Part shown: one piece after another, positions 17,801-24,960 of the stretch
Position numbering within the stretch: position 1 is the stretch's first letter
How the letters are laid out: each line of letters begins with the position of its first letter
Assembly: GCF_039929605.1 (NCBI RefSeq)
Contig: NZ_JBDSQX010000007.1
Coordinates: 1-64,000 of the forward strand
Length of the DNA: 64,000 bases
DNA from: Pelomonas sp039929605
GTDB lineage: Bacteria; Pseudomonadota; Gammaproteobacteria; Burkholderiales; Burkholderiaceae_C
Direction: 5' to 3'
Translations under genes and position numbers: made by a program
Notes under the pieces: generated by a model
Told to the model about the DNA's origin: nothing
The model's input: only the letters and a program-made list of their open reading frames with translations
Databases searched by the model: none

Positions 17801-17918
17801 GCTGGCGCAGCGGCTTGGCGGCTGGCTGGACCTGGGCGTTCAACTGAGCGCAGGTAAGCAGCGCCAGCGCGACTATCAGGCCCCTGAGCAATGAGGGCCA
17901 CGCGCGGGGATGGGCCAT
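14859..17918 (-). CDS. Fimbrial outer-membrane usher with duplicated N-terminal module
   Basis: A 1019-residue usher with signal peptide (LLRGLIVALALLTCAQLNAQ). The middle part (about residues 325-800) is a PapC/FimD-like barrel and plug with strand repeats, GWDVTLYYNDTLLAYQ and RGDLPPG. Before it are two copies of a ~120-residue module, about 38-158 and 182-299, offset by 143 residues: QLEVQLNGQPLPARIDAYQ versus VLEVQLDGQVLSDSFSAYQ, and EDDIYVSTALLTRWL versus GDDIYVSRQLLSRWL. The C-terminus carries a Ca-binding-like DRNMNGLRDPGEE and a carboxypeptidase-regulatory-like domain (ADGYYLFHQIAPGPYRLRI). It follows the chaperone gene by 26 bp and would export the DUF4402-type subunits. Confidence 0.87.
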   Translation of the reverse strand: MAHPRAWPSLLRGLIVALALLTCAQLNAQVQPAAKPLRQLEVQLNGQPLPARIDAYQTDYQVLLPLAAVSKLLGLDLRVQPGHGRAAGTQPGSGLPFFLDLTESSARVGERSQSFEPRLAFAAEDDIYVSTALLTRWLGLELAVDLPHWQLRLRLPPDAAVAPPPVLTPRRAMTEAEANLLVLEVQLDGQVLSDSFSAYQDGAQILLPLGELSRLLTLPIQVQPGQGSAAGTVLNERSFALNLGESLVSLAGREQNFEPRLAVVIGDDIYVSRQLLSRWLPVELKTELSTLQLKVIPREKLPLQERMERERIAAALAGQQPGERPNYPYTPSTPGLIGVPSIDQSFGADARFGRDSRQYKSAYTAYLTADLLGMEGSAYVLKTQDKTRPDLRMTLARHDPDGGLLGPLQARSVTVGSLVLPSVRNVMQGSPLGNGVAISNRPTDQPNSFDRHSLRGDLPPGWDVTLYYNDTLLAYQSARADGQYAFDDLPLSFGPNEFRLVFHGPLGQLRVERQSFLLDQASVKPGQLFYSLGQQVADDGSVRRVALVDIGISKMLTGNLGFVRRPQQGGGNPLNYGQVGLLAYLNSAILSSQLVGMQGGGALGEVGLKTRLGNVALDLLHTQRQGHFINDQFADVAGGVRQRDQLRLKSAVKLGALPRLTLDFDAVRNALDQGSDNYQVGLRAATMLQGTALSNSLRWQRTGDYASTDGVLQVSRRVANVGLSAQLNYRLQPGASLQAFALSADHNLADGYQLTGGLLRSMESQLTLVSAGLSKNLGSFGLALSASYSNQRELALGLQLFIALDRDPRSGKWSFDGQPLAGTGAVSARAFVDRNMNGLRDPGEELVPNAGFILNGGGRHPRLTDADGVALLNRLQPGRYADIALDTATLEDPQWKPLSPGVRVLPRPGRVETLEFPVIATSEIEGTIFIAEAGGRKRGIGDARVELVGADGQVIATSTSAADGYYLFHQIAPGPYRLRIAPEQAEKLRLNGSLERGIEVPMDGNFISGQDLVLQLAGG

Positions 17919-17944
17919 GGGACCCTCGCTCCGGCGCGCGCCGT

Positions 17945-18784
17945 TCAGGGCAGCGCGAGGGCGGCTTCGGCCAGCAGCTTGCCGCCGGCCTCCGGACGCT
18001 CGCGGAAGCTGACCTTGAGCACGCCAGCGGGCAGGGCCTGGCCCGGGGTGGTGCCGGGCAGCTGCAGCGGCAGTTGCACGCGGCGGCTGGCGTTGGGCAC
18101 GTAGACGGCCACGCCGCCGGCCTTGGCCACCTCGAAGCTGACACCGGCCGCCGTGGTGAACGTGGCCTGCAGGTCGCCGTAGACCGAGCGGTTGCCCTCG
18201 CGGTTCATCTGCAGCGACAGCAGGCCGCCGGGTACCAGTCTGAGCTCTGAAAGACTCATGCTGGCCTGGGTCTCGCCCTGGCGAACGATGACGGGAATGG
18301 ACGCGCCCACCAGCGCGTTGATGACGACGCCGAGGTCCTTGCCACCCTGCTTGGCCAGGTCCTCGACGCTGCTGGCGCCGCTGGCTTCGGCGACGCGGTC
18401 GAACTGCAGATGCGAGCGGTACTCGCCGGCGGCCAGCGCCTCGGGCTTGCGCAGCAGGATGCGCACGATCTGCGAGCCGCCGGGCGGGATGGTGACCTGG
18501 CGCGGCGAGTAGCGCAGCAGCTCGTCGGCGAACTGCTCACCGGGGCCCGGCTTGTCGATGGCGATGAACTCGCCGTTCGCGCCCATGCGGCGGTTGACGA
18601 GGTTGATGCGGTAGGTCTCGGCCGTCTTGCCCTGGTTCATCAGCTCGACCTGGGCGGCGCGTTGCTTGTCGAAGACGATGCGTGTGGGGAACAGCATGAG
18701 GTCGGCACGCGCGGTGCACGACAGCGAAAGCAGGACCGCAGCCATCAGGCCGGGGCGCCACGAGGAACATGTGGAAACACGCAT
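17945..18784 (-). CDS. PapD-like periplasmic fimbrial chaperone
   Basis: A 279-residue exported protein (signal peptide ending SLSCTARA). The first domain has the Ig-like chaperone pattern: LMLFPTRIVFDKQRAAQVEL, then NQGKTAETYRINLVN, then RYSPRQVTIPPGGSQIVRILLRKP, the last being the FGS/FGL-type F1-G1 region with basic residues that cap subunits. The second domain follows after GVVINALVGASIPVIVRQG. It binds subunits as they enter the periplasm by donor-strand complementation and passes them to the usher immediately downstream. It is 72 bp after the third subunit gene on the same strand. Confidence 0.9.
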   Translation of the reverse strand: MRVSTCSSWRPGLMAAVLLSLSCTARADLMLFPTRIVFDKQRAAQVELMNQGKTAETYRINLVNRRMGANGEFIAIDKPGPGEQFADELLRYSPRQVTIPPGGSQIVRILLRKPEALAAGEYRSHLQFDRVAEASGASSVEDLAKQGGKDLGVVINALVGASIPVIVRQGETQASMSLSELRLVPGGLLSLQMNREGNRSVYGDLQATFTTAAGVSFEVAKAGGVAVYVPNASRRVQLPLQLPGTTPGQALPAGVLKVSFRERPEAGGKLLAEAALALP

Positions 18785-18856
18785 GGGCCGGATGGTCTCC
18801 GGTCGGCTTGCGATTCAAAGCCCGCAATAGCGACGGACTTCCAGCGCAGTTGCTCG

Positions 18857-19321
18857 CTACTGGTAGTTCACGGTGACGTTGAACGAGCCCGAGTAGCTGG
18901 CCGGCGCCTGCTGGTTGCCCACCGTCAGCGTCGCGCCGACGCTGATCGTCGCCGTGCCGCCGCCACCCAGAATGCCGGTGACGCTGGGGCTGCTGGTGAA
19001 GCCGTTCAGCGCCATCGTGTTGGGGCCGCCGTCGTTGAGGAAGACGGTGCCGTCGACCGGCAGCGTGATCTCGAACACCGCGCTGGGTGTGCCGCTGATC
19101 GTGAACTGGGCGGCGCTGGCCGTGCCCGACTGGTTGACGAGGATGACGCCGCCCGTCTTCATGCGCGCTCCGCCGCTGTTGACGGTGATCGTGCCGCCCG
19201 CGCCCGCAGTGAAAGCGCCGAAGGACAGCGCCCCGTTGTTGGTCAGCGTCTGCGCAGGGGCGGCCATGGCCGTCAGGCAGGCGGCCCACCCGAGCCACCA
19301 GCGCCATGCCATTGCGGTCAT
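18857..19321 (-). CDS. DUF4402-type fimbrial subunit (third in operon)
   Basis: A 154-residue exported protein; MTAMAWRWWLGWAACLTAMAAPAQ is the signal peptide, with start at 19321 chosen over the longer reading that overlaps the preceding gene. The mature part is a strand-rich subunit: LSFGAFTAGAGGTITVNSGGARMKTGGV, a GTATISVGATLTVGNQQAPASYSGSF segment and the terminal FNVTVNYQ. The phrase 'LTVGxxQAxGxYSGxxxVTVxYN' is the signature of DUF4402 subunits that assemble by chaperone-usher. It is the closest to the chaperone gene and may be an adaptor or minor subunit. Gap to the preceding gene is 10 bp. Confidence 0.85.
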   Translation of the reverse strand: MTAMAWRWWLGWAACLTAMAAPAQTLTNNGALSFGAFTAGAGGTITVNSGGARMKTGGVILVNQSGTASAAQFTISGTPSAVFEITLPVDGTVFLNDGGPNTMALNGFTSSPSVTGILGGGGTATISVGATLTVGNQQAPASYSGSFNVTVNYQ

Positions 19322-19331
19322 CGCCCGCGCC

Positions 19332-19781
19332 TCAGTTGAACGCCACCGTGATGACCAGCGGCGCGTCGCCGTCACCGCCGGTCGCGGCCGCGAAGGCCGA
19401 CACCGCCGCCGCCATGCCGCGCGGCAGCAGGGCCGAGCCGGCGCTGGGAACGATGTCGATGGCAAAGGAGCTCTTCGCGTCCAGCGCCGCCGCAAACCAG
19501 GCCGGCAGCAGGCGCATCGAGCTGGGCGGGTTGCCCGTGGGCACCCTCGGCACGAGGGCGCCCGTGGCGGGGCCAGCCGGTGCCTGCTGCGCGCGCAGCA
19601 GATCCTGCACGCTGACGGCCAGGCCTAGCCAGGTGTTGATGGGCACGGCTTCGACGACGGCGGCGCTGGCCCGGGCCGCGCCGGTGGCTGCCAACGCCGG
19701 GGCCGGTGCAGCAGCGAGCAGCGCCAGGCAGGCCAACGTGGAAGCAGATGTCGAAGCGAGTTTCACGCGGATGTCGGGCAT
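19332..19781 (-). CDS. Divergent fimbrial subunit (second in operon)
   Basis: A 149-residue exported protein (signal peptide MPDIRVKLASTSASTLACLALLAAAPAPALA, cleavage near ALAATG). It sits between two clear DUF4402 subunits with gaps of 10 and 15 bp. Its own sequence is weak for that family: it shares only the C-terminal strand (APLVITVAFN, compare KVTVAYN) and a central WLGLAV strand. Two Pro-Gly-rich linkers and a long AAxxAA stretch are unusual for a pilin. It could be a minor subunit, a tip protein or an anchor. The assignment rests on operon position and the terminal strand. Confidence 0.65.
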   Translation of the reverse strand: MPDIRVKLASTSASTLACLALLAAAPAPALAATGAARASAAVVEAVPINTWLGLAVSVQDLLRAQQAPAGPATGALVPRVPTGNPPSSMRLLPAWFAAALDAKSSFAIDIVPSAGSALLPRGMAAAVSAFAAATGGDGDAPLVITVAFN

Positions 19782-19796
19782 CGCAAGCGCCCCGCC

Positions 19797-20360
19797 TCAG
19801 TTGTAGGCGACGGTGACCTTGACGTTGCCGCTGTAGGTGCCGGCAGCTTGCGAGGAGCCGACCGTGAGCTTGGCGCCCACGTAGATGTAGGCGGCGCCCG
19901 AAGCCAGCGTGCCGGTCGCGGCGTCCGTCGACGCATCGGTCTTGCCGGTCGGTGAGGTGGTGGCCACGGCCTCGGTGATCCAGTCGATGGCCATGGTGTC
20001 GCTGCCGCTGGTCAGCACGCTGTCGCTGCCGGTGTAGTCGATGGAGAAAGTGTTGGCGCCCGTGCCGGTCACGTCGAAGCGGGCCGCGGCCGCAGCGCTG
20101 CCGCCGGTGGGCAGCACGGTCGTGCCGCTCTTGGTGCGCGCGTTGTCGGTGGCGACCGTCACGTCGCCGTTGCCGGCCACGACGTTGCCGAACACCAGGT
20201 CCGCCGCCTTGCTGACTGCGATGGGCTGCAGCACCACGGCCGTCGCGCTGGCTGTGGCGTTGTCGGCCGCCTGGGCAATGCGCAGGCCGCCGAGGGCGGC
20301 GAGCAGCGTCAGGCTGGCGATGAGGGGCAGGGGACTGGCGGTCTTGAGACGCTTGTTCAT
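19797..20360 (-). CDS. DUF4402-type major fimbrial subunit (first in operon)
   Basis: A 187-residue exported protein (signal peptide MNKRLKTASPLPLIASLTLL... ending AQAAD). ATG at 20360 is preceded by AGGAGCC. It has the DUF4402 pattern: VLQPIAVSKAADLVFGNVVAG at the N-terminus, FSIDYTGSD in the middle, and GAKLTVGSSQAAGTYSGNVK with VTVAYN at the end. First gene of the five-gene minus-strand operon subunit-subunit-subunit-chaperone-usher; the promoter must lie in the 126 bp before it (20361-20486). Position and composition suggest it is the major pilus building block. Confidence 0.88.
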   Translation of the reverse strand: MNKRLKTASPLPLIASLTLLAALGGLRIAQAADNATASATAVVLQPIAVSKAADLVFGNVVAGNGDVTVATDNARTKSGTTVLPTGGSAAAAARFDVTGTGANTFSIDYTGSDSVLTSGSDTMAIDWITEAVATTSPTGKTDASTDAATGTLASGAAYIYVGAKLTVGSSQAAGTYSGNVKVTVAYN

Positions 20361-20486
20361 GTGTGGCTCCTGGTTTGCCGGACAGGCGCGCAGCGCCCGA
20401 CACAGCGGGATAGGGGATGTTGCAAGACTCCCTGCCACGTTATCGGCCGATGACGGCGGCCATTGATCGTTATTTCTCTCAGGGGC

Positions 20487-22682
20487 TCACCAGCTTGGGC
20501 CGAGCAGCAGATAGGCCGCCGTCTCGCCGCCCCGCGTCGTGCCCAGCGCGAGATAGAACGGCCCGAAGCGCGTGTCCACGCTGAGGAAGCCGCTGGCCGC
20601 CTGCTGCCAGCCGCTGCGCGGCAGGTTGGCCAGCCTCAGCCCCGCGCCGGCGCCGACCGCGCCCGCCTCCAGCGAGAAGCCGATGCGCACCGCGCCGCCC
20701 AGGCCCACCGGCATCTCGCCGATGCGCCGCGCCATGACGACGCGGCCGAGCACCATGTTCTCGCCCAGCAGCGAGCCGTCCGGCGTGCCCGACAGGCGCA
20801 GATAGCCCCCCAGCGACCGGGCCTGGCCACGCTCGGCATGGGCGAACTCGCCGTAGAGCTGGCCGGCCCATTCGCCCAGCCGAAAGGCCGCCAGGCCAAG
20901 CAGCGAGGCGTTGATGACGCTGGACTCGCCGCGCGGGTGCAGCCATTCGATGCGCGCCGTCGTCCACTGGCCGCGGCTGGGGAAGGCCAGCGAGTCCAGC
21001 GAGTCGGTATGCAGCTCCACGTATTGCTGGCCATAGGTCTGCGAACGCCCGCCCTGGCCGGGGACGACGGGCAGCACGACCTCGTCGCTGGCACGCAGGC
21101 GGCCGAAGCCCAGCCGCAGGTCGCCGAGGCCGGCCACGCGGTGGCCGAGTTCGAGCTGCGCGCTGGCCAGGCTGCTGGACAGGCGCAGCGCGCGCTGCCC
21201 TTGGTCGAACACGTCGTTGGCGCCGGCCGTGTAGCCGAGCTTGGCGCTCACGAACCAGCGCGAGCCCGGGCCCAGCGGCTGATAGAACTCGGTGTTGAGG
21301 CCGCGCGTGGTGCCGATGCGGGCCACGGTGCGCGCTTCGGCGCCCCATGCATTGAGCCAGTTGGCCACGTGCATGGCGACGAGCGAGTAGCTGCTGGCGT
21401 CGGCGAAGTTGCTGTACAGCTCCAGGCCGAGGCGCACGCGGCTGGCGGCCCAGTCGGCCTCGCTGAGCTTGAACTCGACGTTGCGCCGGCCATCGTCGCG
21501 GTCGTCGATCTGGGTCTCGATGCGCTCCAAGTCGCCGGTGCCGTCCAGGCGTTCGACGGCGCGGTTCAGGTCGGCGCGGCCGACCGGGTCGCCCGGCCTC
21601 AGCGCCAACTCCGCCCGCAGTGCCTCGGCGTTGAGGCGGCGCGAACCGCTGATCTTCAGCTCGCCCAGCGGCAGCGCGGCCATGGCGGACTCAGGCACGT
21701 CCAGGCGGCGGGCCTGCAGGGCGGCGAAGGCGGCGGGCGAGGCCAGGGCAGCCAGGCGCTCGCCCGCCGCCAGCGCCGCCCGCCGGCCGGTGGCCATGGC
21801 TTCATCGGCGCGGTAGAAGTCCATGAAGCCCATGGCGCCGAGGTCGGGGTCAATGATGATGTCCTGCGCTTTCAGCTCGCGCAGCGAGCGCTGCACGTTC
21901 TGCTCGGTCAGGATCTGCAGCATCTGATTGGCCACCATGACGGCGCTGGTGATCTCGCGTTCTTCCAGCAGCGGCGTGCCGACGTTGACGGCGATGATGA
22001 TGTCGGCCCCCAGGCTGCGCGCCACGTCGATGGGCAGGTTGCGCACCAGGCCGCCGTCCACCAGCGGCCGGCCGTTGACGCGCAGTGGCGCGAACACGCC
22101 GGGCACGGCCATGGAAGCGCGCAGGGCCTCGAAGAGCGGCGTGTCGGCCTGGTCCAGCATCTCGCCGGAGAGCAGGTCGGTGGCGACGGCACGAAAAGGG
22201 ATGGGCAGCTTGCGCAGCGGGTCGTCCATGCGGGTGGCGGGCAGCAGCGACGACAGCGTCGCCTCCAACTGGCCATTGCCGGCCGCGCCGCCGGGCAGCA
22301 TGGCGCCGCGCTCCAGGTTGAAGCCGAACTCGATGCGCGAAGGCAGGCGCTCGTCGTCCTCGCGGCGGCGGATGGCCAGGCGGTCACGCGCCGGGCGGTC
22401 GGCCAGGATGGCGTTCCAGTTGGCGCCCTTCACCAGGGCTTCCAGTTCGTCCAGGCTGCGCCCCGACGCGTAGGCCCCGCCGACGACGGCCCCCATGCTG
22501 GTGCCGACGATGAAGTCCACCGGCACCTGCATCTCCTCCAGCACGCGCAGCACGCCGATGTGCGCCAGGCCGCGAGCGCCGCCGCCGGACAGCACGAGGC
22601 CGATCCTGGGGCGCGGCGGCAGGGGTTCGGCAAAGGCGAGCTGGCAGAGGGCGAGCAGGCAGAAGAGGAGGGCTCGTTTCAT
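20487..22682 (-). CDS. Patatin-like phospholipase with POTRA and outer-membrane beta-barrel
   Basis: A 731-residue protein with signal peptide MKRALLFCLLALCQLAFAEP; the frame's longer extension to 22952 would run over ispF and is rejected. Residues ~26-220 are a patatin domain: oxyanion hole SGGGARG, nucleophile Ser62 in GTSMG, catalytic Asp209 in DGG. A POTRA-like segment follows (LKISGSRRLNAEALRAELALRPGD, roughly residues 335-405), then a BamA/Omp85-like 16-strand barrel to the end. This is the PlpD-type, type Vd-like architecture, where the lipase is exported or held at the surface by its own barrel. It is divergent from ispF (40 bp gap). Confidence 0.92.
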   Translation of the reverse strand: MKRALLFCLLALCQLAFAEPLPPRPRIGLVLSGGGARGLAHIGVLRVLEEMQVPVDFIVGTSMGAVVGGAYASGRSLDELEALVKGANWNAILADRPARDRLAIRRREDDERLPSRIEFGFNLERGAMLPGGAAGNGQLEATLSSLLPATRMDDPLRKLPIPFRAVATDLLSGEMLDQADTPLFEALRASMAVPGVFAPLRVNGRPLVDGGLVRNLPIDVARSLGADIIIAVNVGTPLLEEREITSAVMVANQMLQILTEQNVQRSLRELKAQDIIIDPDLGAMGFMDFYRADEAMATGRRAALAAGERLAALASPAAFAALQARRLDVPESAMAALPLGELKISGSRRLNAEALRAELALRPGDPVGRADLNRAVERLDGTGDLERIETQIDDRDDGRRNVEFKLSEADWAASRVRLGLELYSNFADASSYSLVAMHVANWLNAWGAEARTVARIGTTRGLNTEFYQPLGPGSRWFVSAKLGYTAGANDVFDQGQRALRLSSSLASAQLELGHRVAGLGDLRLGFGRLRASDEVVLPVVPGQGGRSQTYGQQYVELHTDSLDSLAFPSRGQWTTARIEWLHPRGESSVINASLLGLAAFRLGEWAGQLYGEFAHAERGQARSLGGYLRLSGTPDGSLLGENMVLGRVVMARRIGEMPVGLGGAVRIGFSLEAGAVGAGAGLRLANLPRSGWQQAASGFLSVDTRFGPFYLALGTTRGGETAAYLLLGPSW

Positions 22683-22722
22683 GGCGGGCCGCACCATAGC
22701 AGCGTCCGCGAGAATTGCGCCC

Positions 22723-23223
22723 ATGAACTCGTCGCCCCTCCCGTCATTGCGCATCGGCGAGGGCTGGGACACCCACCAGCTCGTCACCGCCCGCCCGCTC
22801 GTCCTCGGCGGCATCACCATCCCGCACAGCCACGGCCTGCTCGGCCATTCCGATGCCGACGCGCTTGCGCACGCCATCACCGACGCGCTGCTCGGCGCCG
22901 CTGCGTTGGGCGACATCGGCAAGCTCTTTCCCGACACCGCCGTCGAGTTCAAGGGCGCGGACTCGATGGTGTTGCTCGCCGAGGCCTATCGCCGCGTGCG
23001 CCAGGCCGGCTGGCAGCTCGTCAACCTGGACAGCACCATCGTCGCCCAGGCGCCCAAGATGGCGCCGCACATCCCCGCCATGCGCGCTCGCCTGGCCGAG
23101 GTGCTGGGCGTGGCCGTGGGCCAGGTGAACGTCAAGGCCAAGACGGCCGAGAAGATGGGCCCGGTGGGGGAGGGCCGCGCCATCGAAGCGCGGGCGGTTT
23201 GCCTACTGGCGGCGGCAGCCTGA
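22723..23223 (+). CDS. ispF: 2-C-methyl-D-erythritol 2,4-cyclodiphosphate synthase
   Basis: IspF makes the cyclic diphosphate in the MEP isoprenoid pathway. ATG at 22723 (MNSSPLPSLRIGEGWDTHQL) is the family start; 166 residues is normal length. The metal ligands are visible in GWDTH (Asp and His), and the family motifs HSHGLLGHSDADALAHAITDALLG, GDIGKLFPD and AKTAEKMGPVGEG are all intact. The reading frame upstream of 22723 belongs to the divergent patatin gene. Its normal partner ispD lies 7.8 kb away. Confidence 0.97.
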   Translation: MNSSPLPSLRIGEGWDTHQLVTARPLVLGGITIPHSHGLLGHSDADALAHAITDALLGAAALGDIGKLFPDTAVEFKGADSMVLLAEAYRRVRQAGWQLVNLDSTIVAQAPKMAPHIPAMRARLAEVLGVAVGQVNVKAKTAEKMGPVGEGRAIEARAVCLLAAAA

Positions 23224-23265
23224 GCTGCATTCGCGCCACCCGCGACGCATCACCCGAGCGTATTC

Positions 23266-23479
23266 GGGCCGAGCGCCGGGCCGCTCCCAAGCCGGCCCGC
23301 CAGAGGCTGCTTGCGGCTCAATGCCGCGAGCAGCCTCGTCCCCTCGGGGGCTGAGGCCGGACACGGCAAGTCCTGTGGACTTGTCGTGCCTGCCGAAGAG
23401 CGGCCGCTCGGTCGGCTGCGCGGTCTGCAAGACCGACCAGACCCGCCCGCGTTCAGCGGGGTGAGGCTGGGCGAGGGGC
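23266..23479 (+). repeat. Dispersed intergenic repeat, copy B
   Basis: Begins GGGCCGAGCGCCGGGCCGCT, continues with AAGCCGGCCCGCCAG, a palindromic CTTGCGGCTCAATGCCGCGAG, CCCCTCGGGGG, and ends GGGCGAGGGG (23469-23478), immediately before the sensor-kinase stop at 23486. It is longer than copies A and C because of an insertion of about 80 bp between the CCCCTCGGGGG block and the terminal block. Together with the 42 bp before it, it accounts for the whole 262-bp gap after ispF; no gene is seen there. Confidence 0.85.
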
Positions 23480-23485
23480 TCCAAT

Positions 23486-24805
23486 TCAAGCCGCTTGCAG
23501 CTTCAGCACCGTGATGAGGCCGCCGCCGTCGGCATTGGCGATGGTCAACGTGCCGCCCAACCGCTGCACCGACTTGTCGACGATGGCCAGCCCCAGGCCC
23601 GCGCCACTGGCCGCCGTGCGCGCCGCGTCGCCGCGATAGAAGGGCACGGTGAGGCGCTGCAGACGGTCGGGCGGCACGCCGGGGCCGTGGTCGCGCACGC
23701 GCAGTTCTACCCAGGTGCCCTGGCGCGTGGCGCTCACGTCCACCCGCGCCGGCTCGCCTTCCGCGTGGCCGTAGCGGCGCGCGTTCTCGAACAGGTTGAG
23801 CAGCACGCGGCCCAGCTCGGTGTCGTCCACGAACACCTTGAGGGACTCGCTGACCTGCACGCGAAAGCGGATCTGGTCGGGGTCGCGGAAGCCCTGGATC
23901 TCGCGCTCCAGCACGTCGGTCAGCCGCGCCTCGCGCAGCTGCGTCTCGTTGGGCCGCGCATAGTCCATGAACTTGCTGATGATGGCGTCGAGCTGGTCGA
24001 TGTCCTGCGCCATGAAGTGCCGGGCCTGCTCGTCGGCCACGCTCATCTCGGCTTCCAGCCGCAGGCGGGCGAGCGGCGTGCGCAGGTCGTGCGAGATGCC
24101 GGCCAGCATGACGGCGCGGTCTTCCTCCAGCTTAGCCAGCTCGCGGGCCATGCGGTTGAAACCCATGTTGACCTCGCGGATCTCGCTGGTCATGGTGTTC
24201 TCGTCCAGCCGCGAGTCGTACTCGCCGTCGCGAATGCGGCCGGCCGCGTCGGCCAGTTCGCGCAGCGGCTGGTTGATGAGCCGGGTGATCAGCGCCGAGC
24301 CGACAACGGTGGCCAGCAGCGCGATCGCCACCCACCACCAGTTGCCCGCCAGCGAGACGGACAGCGGTGCCGGGCTGGTGCGCAGCCAGAAGGCGTCCTC
24401 ACCGACGATGTAGCGCACCCACAGGCCGGGTGCGCCGTTGACGCTGCGGGCAATGACCGTGTGCGGCCCCAGCGTGGCGGTGAGCTCTGCGGCCAGCTTC
24501 TGGGCGAAGGGGCTGGTGTCATAAGGCAGCCAGCGGTCGCTCGTTTCGGCCACGCGCACCTGCACCGTGTCGCCGCGTGACATCGACGTGATGACGGCGA
24601 CGCGGTTGATGGAGTCGGTGTGCTCCAGCGCGATGCGGCTGAGCTTGACCAGGCCGGCCAACTGCTCGGCCGACTGCAACGCGCGCGGCTGCGCTTCCAG
24701 CAGCTTGAAGGTGTACTGCCAGGCCAGCACCGCGCCGGCCAGCAGCAGGGCCAGCCAGGCGAAGGTGCGCCAGAAGAGGTTGAGCGCGAGGTGAGGGCGG
24801 GCCAT
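23486..24805 (-). CDS. Sensor histidine kinase of the EnvZ type
   Basis: A 439-residue inner-membrane kinase. Two membrane segments flank a periplasmic sensor: about residues 11-30 and 157-176. HAMP follows (LRELADAAGRIRDGEYDSRL), then the dimerisation domain with phospho-acceptor His239 in GISHDLRTPLARLRLE, and the ATP-binding domain with N box NLFENARRYG, G1 DHGPGVP and G2 GAGLGLAIV. The pair with the OmpR-like regulator upstream (24961) makes a two-component system; the kinase is 155 bp downstream of the regulator's stop with repeat copy C in between. Signal is unknown, though osmolarity or envelope state would fit the family. Confidence 0.92.
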   Translation of the reverse strand: MARPHLALNLFWRTFAWLALLLAGAVLAWQYTFKLLEAQPRALQSAEQLAGLVKLSRIALEHTDSINRVAVITSMSRGDTVQVRVAETSDRWLPYDTSPFAQKLAAELTATLGPHTVIARSVNGAPGLWVRYIVGEDAFWLRTSPAPLSVSLAGNWWWVAIALLATVVGSALITRLINQPLRELADAAGRIRDGEYDSRLDENTMTSEIREVNMGFNRMARELAKLEEDRAVMLAGISHDLRTPLARLRLEAEMSVADEQARHFMAQDIDQLDAIISKFMDYARPNETQLREARLTDVLEREIQGFRDPDQIRFRVQVSESLKVFVDDTELGRVLLNLFENARRYGHAEGEPARVDVSATRQGTWVELRVRDHGPGVPPDRLQRLTVPFYRGDAARTAASGAGLGLAIVDKSVQRLGGTLTIANADGGGLITVLKLQAA

Positions 24806-24824
24806 CAGTCAGTCAAGTTGTGTT

Positions 24825-24960
24825 CGGGACGAGCGCCGGGCCGCCCCCAAGCCGGCCCGTCAGGCGATGTGCGAGCGGCTCAATGCCGCAAGCATCGCCG
24901 TCCCCTCGGGGGACCGACCAAGCTTGATTGCGTTCAGCAACTCAAGATTGGGCGAGGGGC
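24825..24960 (+). repeat. Dispersed intergenic repeat, copy C
   Basis: Begins CGGGACGAGCGCCGGGCCGC, keeps AAGCCGGCCCGTCAGGCGATG, AGCGGCTCAATGCCGCAAGC, CCCCTCGGGGGACCGACC and ends GGGCGAGGGG (24950-24959), directly touching the ompR stop codon. It lies between the regulator and its kinase, so it is probably transcribed with them. Shares ends and internal order with copies A and B. Confidence 0.85.

Noticed and set aside
20463..23354. Plus-strand frame of 963 codons over the patatin gene and ispF
   Set aside because: Antisense to a clear patatin-barrel protein and then in the wrong frame through ispF. No motif.
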